This document shows, in pieces, positions 18,791 to 24,555 of a stretch of DNA of 24,555 bases; position 1 is the first letter of the stretch, and each line of letters starts with the position of its first letter. The notes beneath the pieces are model-generated. The model saw only the letters and a list, made by a program, of their open reading frames with translations. It ran no database searches and was not told the DNA's origin. The stretch covers positions 1 through 24,555 of the forward strand of contig NW_026971682.1 of NCBI RefSeq assembly GCF_963678635.1. The letters are read 5' to 3'. The stretch comes from Symsagittifera roscoffensis (taxonomy: Eukaryota; Xenacoelomorpha; Acoela; Convolutidae). The position numbers and the translations under genes were made by a program.

Positions 18791-20959
18791 ATGGATTACC
18801 AAACATACAGACCCATGACAATACCATCAAAAACACGCAAAACATTCACTAGAAACAACTTTACAGACCATAATTATAATTATACACATCCATCAAAAAC
18901 ATATAATCAACCACAAAGAAATTTTAACCAATATACAAGATCTCGAAATTGGGATAACCCAATGACCCAACCTAATTCAATAAATTTCCAAACAAATCCT
19001 CCACAGGATCACAGTGAAAATTACCCATTTTTTCAACAAAATAAAAATAAAAAACAGACATCTTATCAAATGGATTATTTATCCTCAGATGATGATTTCT
19101 TACAACCAGATATATTTGCACCAAATACTCAAGAATATCGTAGACAAGGAATACAGAGAACACGTACAAATCATAGAAATTTTTCTCCACAATCAATAGA
19201 TGCACAACATCAACAACCAATTCAACAACAAAATCTAATTAATACACAATCTTTTCAACCAATTCAACAACAAAATCCAATGACTGCACACTCGTATCAA
19301 CCATCACAAATGCAAAATGAAATACCACTCCCATATTATCTCCAACAACATGAAATAACAAGAAACCAACTTTCAAATTTTTCTCAAATGCCAAATGCAG
19401 CAGAATCATTACAAATGACAATGAATCCATACCTTATGGGTGGATCATCAATAACATCAAACAAACCTTTAATGGTTTTCACAGGAACAGACCCTGAATA
19501 CTCTGTAGAAGATTATTTAAATGCAGTAACAGCAAACCTGATTTTAAATATTGGACCTGAACCAATTAATACGCCACTACATCAAAACTGGATACATCGA
19601 CGCACAGCGTTAATACAAACAACCTTAGATGGCGCAGCCCAAAAATGGTTTTCAGTACTACCTCTAGAAATAAAATCAAACTGGAAAAGGTTTACACAGG
19701 AATTTTCAAAAATGTTTGACTCCGAAAGAAACAAACAACAACAAAGAGTTTTATGTAATGAAATTCGCAGATTACCAAACGAAACCATCAAGCAATTAGC
19801 AGTACGAATCGAAACACTAGTTCGAAAAGCATATTCACTAAATACACACGACTATAAAAACACAAAGATGACAGAAATCTTAATGATGACCTTAACACCA
19901 CAATTAAGGAAAATAGCAATAAAAAAGAGAGCATCCCATCCTTCTTCAATTCGAGAACCCGATTTAGATTTTCGAAAACTAGTAGACAAATTAGAACAAG
20001 CAGAAATCACGATGAAACTAGAAGAAACGGAAAATCTGAAATTACAATACGTTAACAGAATTGAAACGACTCCCACTAATATTAATAATATACAGGAATC
20101 AGAGACAGACCTCGTTGAAAAAATCACTGAAATACTCAATATTTACGAAAAGAACCCAAACTTTAAAGGCAAACCATCTTTCAAAAAATGGTGTAATTAT
20201 TGCCGACGATACGGACATAGTATTTCCGAATGTAGACAAAAACAGCAAGACAATCAAAATAAACCTCAAAAATATAAAGAACCAAATAAATCATTCCATC
20301 AATACATGAAAAAAGATCAAAACCTACCGAACAAAACAGTCTACAGCAACAACAGTTCAGGAAAACCACTCCCGAACAATACAAATTATACAAGAAATCA
20401 ATCACCATATAACTCAAGTTATAGAAGGGGGGAGGGAGAAGATCACCAGAACGAAGAAACACGCATAATTCATCACAAAATCACTACAATAGACCAAATA
20501 GTCGAAATAACTACTCCAGATCACATTCAAATACACAACGATTTGTTTCTAGATCTAATTCCCAATCAAGAAATAACTACTATCCAAACAACCAATCACG
20601 AAATTCATCATACAATAGGAATAGAAACTACTCCTATAATCGAAATAGAAGTTATTCAAACAACCGAAACCAGAATTACCCGAACAATCAATCAAGGAAT
20701 AACTCATATAATAGATCGAACTTTAACAGACCAAACAATAATTACCAAAACAGATCGCGAAATAATTCACAGAATCAACACTCAAGTTATAATAATCGTT
20801 ATAGAAATTATTCCCAATCACCACACCGGAATAATAATAACTATAATAATTCTAATAATCGCCACAGAAGTAGTACACCTAAACATCAAAGACATATTAA
20901 TCAAGTACAATCTAATCCAGAAACAACATCAGACCCTCCAGGTATTGATGACACAGTAA
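18791..20959 (+). CDS. gag: Gag polyprotein (capsid and nucleocapsid)
   Basis: This is the structural protein forming the retrotransposon particle. The first ATG in frame is 18791; the frame is open from 18629 without an earlier ATG. Residues ~1-215 are Gln/Asn-rich and disordered, with repeated PIQQQN. Residues ~225-420 match the retrotransposon Gag capsid-type core (FTGTDPEYSVEDYL, then TLDGAAQKWF and a helical tail). A single knuckle Cys468-x2-Cys471-x4-His476-x4-Cys481 binds RNA. An Asn-rich basic tail follows. After about residue 546 this frame becomes Ile/Thr-rich and unnatural, while the natural Arg/Asn/Ser-rich reading continues in the -1 frame that leads into Pol. The codons to the stop at 20957-20959 are probably translated only if frameshifting does not occur, or are an artefact of a one-base change. 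Confidence 0.85.
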   Translation: MDYQTYRPMTIPSKTRKTFTRNNFTDHNYNYTHPSKTYNQPQRNFNQYTRSRNWDNPMTQPNSINFQTNPPQDHSENYPFFQQNKNKKQTSYQMDYLSSDDDFLQPDIFAPNTQEYRRQGIQRTRTNHRNFSPQSIDAQHQQPIQQQNLINTQSFQPIQQQNPMTAHSYQPSQMQNEIPLPYYLQQHEITRNQLSNFSQMPNAAESLQMTMNPYLMGGSSITSNKPLMVFTGTDPEYSVEDYLNAVTANLILNIGPEPINTPLHQNWIHRRTALIQTTLDGAAQKWFSVLPLEIKSNWKRFTQEFSKMFDSERNKQQQRVLCNEIRRLPNETIKQLAVRIETLVRKAYSLNTHDYKNTKMTEILMMTLTPQLRKIAIKKRASHPSSIREPDLDFRKLVDKLEQAEITMKLEETENLKLQYVNRIETTPTNINNIQESETDLVEKITEILNIYEKNPNFKGKPSFKKWCNYCRRYGHSISECRQKQQDNQNKPQKYKEPNKSFHQYMKKDQNLPNKTVYSNNSSGKPLPNNTNYTRNQSPYNSSYRRGEGEDHQNEETRIIHHKITTIDQIVEITTPDHIQIHNDLFLDLIPNQEITTIQTTNHEIHHTIGIETTPIIEIEVIQTTETRITRTINQGITHIIDRTLTDQTIITKTDREIIHRINTQVIIIVIEIIPNHHTGIIITIIILIIATEVVHLNIKDILIKYNLIQKQHQTLQVLMTQ
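20425..20437 (+). promoter_or_regulatory. Gag-Pol frame switch at a six-G run
   Basis: The Pol frame has a TAG at 20422-20424 and is open from 20425. The Gag reading stops looking natural at the same place. The six-G run at 20427-20432 is read AGG-GGG-GAG in the Gag frame, and a slip back by one base enters Pol. The site is not a perfect X-XXY-YYZ heptamer because the sixth position is A. It could be a programmed -1 site or a homopolymer indel. Confidence 0.5.
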
Positions 20960-23900
20960 CTGATACGTTACAACTCAATCAAATAAACTGTACATCATCC
21001 GATTCAGAAAGTGATACTGAAAACACTCTTTCTATCAATATGATAAAAATCGAAAATGACTATGAATCTGTCATATATGAACAACCTTTTTCATCACACA
21101 TATATGAAAATCAATCAGAATTTCTTCAAAATTATTACACTACACCCATAAATTCCACACCAACGACGCAAGAAACAAATGAGATTAACACTACAAATCA
21201 AACCAATAAAAATATCAAAACAAAATGCTTGAATACAAACCACATTTATCAAAATATACAAAAAGAACAACCCAAAGAAAAAATTTGGACAATACCATTT
21301 CTCTTAGAAAGCCCAAGAAATAAAGAATTTCAACCACCAGACCTTGAAATAGATTTTTTAATTGATTCAGGAGCAGAATCAAACATAATAAACATCCCCA
21401 CATGGAATGAAATAAAAACTTTACACCCAAAGCTAACACCTCTTGAAACCTCCAGTAAGTTAGCAACAGCACAAGGATCAACATTGATAAACTACGGAAA
21501 AATCCAATTATTTCTCCTCCCCACCAGAACAATGGAGCAAAGCAAAATTTTAAATAAGCCATTTAAACAAATATTCCATATCACTGATATTAAATATAAT
21601 ATCATTGGAATACCATTTATTTCGAAGTATATACCAACAATTAACATCCTAAATAGTAAAATATTAATCAAAGATAAATATACAAAAACAAAAGAAACAT
21701 CCTTAACATTTTTTCAAAGATTAAATAAACAACCACCATTCTTTTCAAAATTCTACCCGATATTTAACCAACAAAGAAAACACCTAAAACCACTATCAGG
21801 AAATATCTATAATTTTTCAATCAAACAAGTTCACCAATATGATAAAGAACAAAACAAACAAAAATTTTATATGTCAGATTTTGAATTCAAACCTATTCAC
21901 AAATTTTTCAAAATCACAATCTCATCCATAAAATATTTGAAAAATTCGAATTCAGATATCATTTCCTTACATGTCTATAACAACACACCTTACCAAGTAA
22001 CATTACCTTTAGGACTTTTAGGATATTGTGAAACCAACGCTACAATATCACCAATACACGAAAAAGCCTATCGCGTAAATAATATACTCCAATTACTAGA
22101 TATTTGCCAATCTACAATTCTTAATGAAGAATTATCTATAAATAATATAATAAGTAACGAAAACAGAAATACGGATTATTTCACAAAAACTCCATATTTC
22201 AAACCTACATTCAACATAAGTAACTACACAGAGGACCAACAGAAATTTTTAACAATGTTTAATTTCCAACATTCACAAATAACACAAGACGAATTCGAAA
22301 AGTTAGCCAAACAGCTAATTAAATATTCATCAGTCTATGCAACATCAAAATTCGATGTTGGAAAAATCAGTTCATCACTACATCTCCCGTTAAAACCAGA
22401 CGCAGTTTTCAAAAAACAGAGAGCAAGTAAAGTACCAATTCACTTACATGATAAAGTGAACAGATTACTCGATATTTTAGAACAATACAACATTATATCA
22501 CCAGTTAATAAAGAAGAACAACCAAAAGGGAACACATTTATCAACCCCGTTATCATTCTAGCTAAAGGAGAATCATTAAAAATCGTTCTCGATGCTAGAT
22601 ACCTCAATTCACTTATAGATGAATCAAAATGTAATTGGCCCATTGAACCAATACAAGTTATTTTAACAAAAATAAACGGCAAATACTTTACAACCGCCGA
22701 TATGAATAGTGCATACAATCAAATGCCACTAGATGAACAATCACGACGTTTAACACAATTTGTTATCGGAAACCAACAATATGAATTCAACCGCTTATTC
22801 TATGGAATATCCATAGGACCAGCAGCATTTTCAGCTTTTATGAGCAAAATTTTTAGACCACTAATACTCAAGAAAAACGCAATCACCTATTTAGACGATG
22901 TTTTTATGCAATCACAAACAAAAGACGAGATGTTCAATGTTTTAGAAAAATATCACCAAATACTTCAGAACGAAAATCTGAAGGCCGCCCCCGATAAATC
23001 ACACTTCTTTTTGACAAGAGTTAAATTCTTAGGACATAATATAGAAAGAAAAACAATCACTCCATTGAAATCACGCATTGACGCTATTCAAAAACTTCAA
23101 CCACCAACAAATAAAAAGAAAATCCAAGAATTTCTTGGAATGTTAAACTTTTTAAGTAAATATGTTTATAAAATGCAATTATATCTACGACCATTTTATA
23201 ACATCCTTAGACAACAAAATAATTTTGAATGGAACACAAAACATCAAACACGATTTGAAGAAATAAAGAAACTTTTAACTGAACAAATTTCAAACACAAT
23301 TCCAGATTCAAATCAACCATTTTATGCAATGTGCGATGCTTCGAACTTTGGCATCGGTGCAGCACTATTACAATCACATAATGGTACAAATAAAATGAAC
23401 CTCATATCAGCAAATTCTCGATTATTCACTCAAGCAGAGCTACGACTCTCAACTCTAATGAGAGAATGTACAGCCATAATATATACACTGACAGAATATG
23501 AATTTCTGATACTTCGATCAAAACACCCCACAGTTTTATTCACAGACCATAAACCAATCATCTTTCTCTTTACACAAAAATCTAACCCAAACCACCGAGT
23601 TTACAGATTTCAACTAATTCTAATGAAATTTCCAAACTTACATATAGTTTGGACTGCAGGAAAAAATCTTGCATTACCAGACACCTTAAGTCGAAATACA
23701 CCACCTGAATTACTTACTCGAAAAACAACAGTTGAAATACCCAAAAACATAAAATTCTACCTTGCAGACAACGAAACATCACCCCGATTGGAATGCAAAT
23801 ATGCAGTAAAAACTGATATTGAACAATCACAAATAAATAGTTTACAACATTTCCCACTTTATTTAGATTGTCAAAATAATCATTATGAAGTTGATCTACT

Positions 23901-24555
23901 TGGAACATCAACTTTCAAACTAATCCCATATTCTCAATGGATAAAAAATAACACCCAACAAAAACTAACAAAACAACACCCACCTAAGAAAGACCATTTT
24001 CCACTAATTGAAAAAGAAAATTTAACTGATAAAATAAATTTATCAGGACCACAAACAAATGATTCAAAATACACAATAAATCAAGTTTTTGACCTCCACG
24101 ACCCACTTGATACAATACCCTTATCTAAATTCGAAATTGAAAACATTTTTCTCCCTCCAACAGAAACAATTACAATTTCAACACTGAAACAATATCAAAA
24201 TCTTGACCCGATAATTAGACAACTAAAATCATGGCACAAATATAAAACTAAACCTGTCAAGGCAGATTCAACCATTCTAGGAAACAAAACACTCCTCCGA
24301 TACTTTCGCAAATTTAACAACACAACAATTAACGAAAATACAGACCTTTTAGAGTATAACCTGAATGAATCTACAGTTCCCTGTCTCCCTTTAAGTATGA
24401 TTCTTATAGCTTTTCATATTTCACATACACAAAATATTAAAGGACACTCTGGATCAGAAAAAACATATTCAAGTTTTATACAAAATTTTTACTTCCCAAA
24501 TGCACCAATTTGGATAAAAGTACTATGCAATGATTGTATAGTATGTCAACTAAAT
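20425..24555 (+). CDS. pol: Pol polyprotein: protease, RT, RNase H, integrase N-terminus (partial)
   Basis: This frame is open without a stop for 1377 codons to the window end; residue numbers count from 20425. Residues ~1-175 are Arg/Asn/Ser-rich, a nucleocapsid-like extension. An acidic stretch is followed by an aspartic protease with catalytic Asp314 in IDSGAE and a downstream NIIGIPFI strand. A ~250-residue linker of unclear function precedes the reverse transcriptase (~655-880), with Asp759 in FTTADMNSAY and the YLDD box at 822-825. RNase H (~930-1090) shows Asp971, Glu1014, Asp1041 and Asp1086. After a ~160-residue spacer comes the integrase zinc finger, His1334-x6-His1341 and Cys1371-x2-Cys1374. 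All visible catalytic residues are present. The integrase core lies beyond the window. The protein copies RNA into DNA and would insert it; expression is by -1 frameshift from Gag or direct fusion. Confidence 0.93.

Larger units (their letters stand above)
15704..24555 (+). mobile_element. Ty3/gypsy-like LTR retrotransposon, 5' part (cut by window end)
   Basis: The order gag core, CCHC knuckle, DSG protease, reverse transcriptase (YLDD), RNase H, then integrase zinc finger identifies a Ty3/gypsy-type element; Ty1/copia would place integrase before reverse transcriptase. The plus strand is strongly A-rich, usual for retroelements. Two extra open frames precede gag. The 3' part (integrase core, any envelope, 3' LTR) lies outside. 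The left boundary is an inference without the second LTR. Most of Pol is open, so the copy is young or was recently active, with possible lesions in ORF0 and at the Gag-Pol junction. Confidence 0.85.

Noticed and set aside
19852-20139. Minus-strand frames inside gag and pol (also 21215-21562, 22440-22718)
   Set aside because: They are shadows of the long plus-strand gag and pol frames, with Leu/Phe/Val-rich composition expected from antisense A-rich coding sequence.
23700-24180. Additional domain such as a chromodomain or envelope between RNase H and integrase
   Set aside because: The ~160-residue spacer shows no recognisable motif; chromodomains and envelopes lie after integrase, outside the window.

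Overview
The window reads as AT-rich eukaryotic, probably invertebrate animal, intergenic DNA made almost entirely of mobile elements and repeats. There are no operons, Shine-Dalgarno-spaced genes or bacterial RNA genes. There is a Ty3/gypsy-type LTR retrotransposon, a tRNA-like sequence with degenerate stems, and several small DNA-transposon-like elements with inverted ends. The species cannot be named from the sequence.

Left third (1-7213): a ~2.9 kb repeat unit occurs twice in the same orientation (A, 175-3111; B, 4269-7185) with very high identity. Between the copies lies a rearranged patch: a 17-nt fragment of the unit interior, a ~268-nt direct copy of the unit's left part, then an inverted copy of the first ~235 bases. 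The unit carries decayed reading frames, a near-perfect hairpin, a G-quadruplex-type run and the end of a small element. In B that element is complete, with 20-bp terminal inverted repeats and an 8-bp target duplication.

Middle (7214-15703): no convincing protein gene. It holds a degenerate ~131-bp higher-order satellite (7490-8110), a minus-strand tRNA-like or SINE-like promoter (8447-8531), a fold-back-like element whose ends are clusters of a ~20-bp GCGGATTCCGC-type unit in opposite orientations (9280-10272), a region rich in AAATCGATTT motifs (11420-12490), an 855-bp terminal-inverted-repeat element with ~30-bp internal units (12648-13502), and AT-rich sequence with short tandem duplications.

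Right third (about 15704-24555): the 5' part of a large plus-strand Ty3/gypsy-like LTR retrotransposon, cut by the window end inside integrase. It has a possible 5' LTR and a tRNA-antisense-like primer site, a long leader with duplicated stem-loops, and then a chain of overlapping frames. ORF0 is a small basic protein broken by one TAA. ORF1 is 334 aa and unrecognised. ORF2 is Gag, with a capsid-type core and a CCHC knuckle. Pol has protease, reverse transcriptase, RNase H and the integrase HHCC finger. ORF1 to Gag and Gag to Pol are both -1 steps. The Gag-Pol switch is pinned to a six-G run at 20427-20432, because the Pol frame is closed by a TAG at 20422-20424 just before it. The two extra reading frames 5' of gag and the double -1 layout are the most unusual things in the window.
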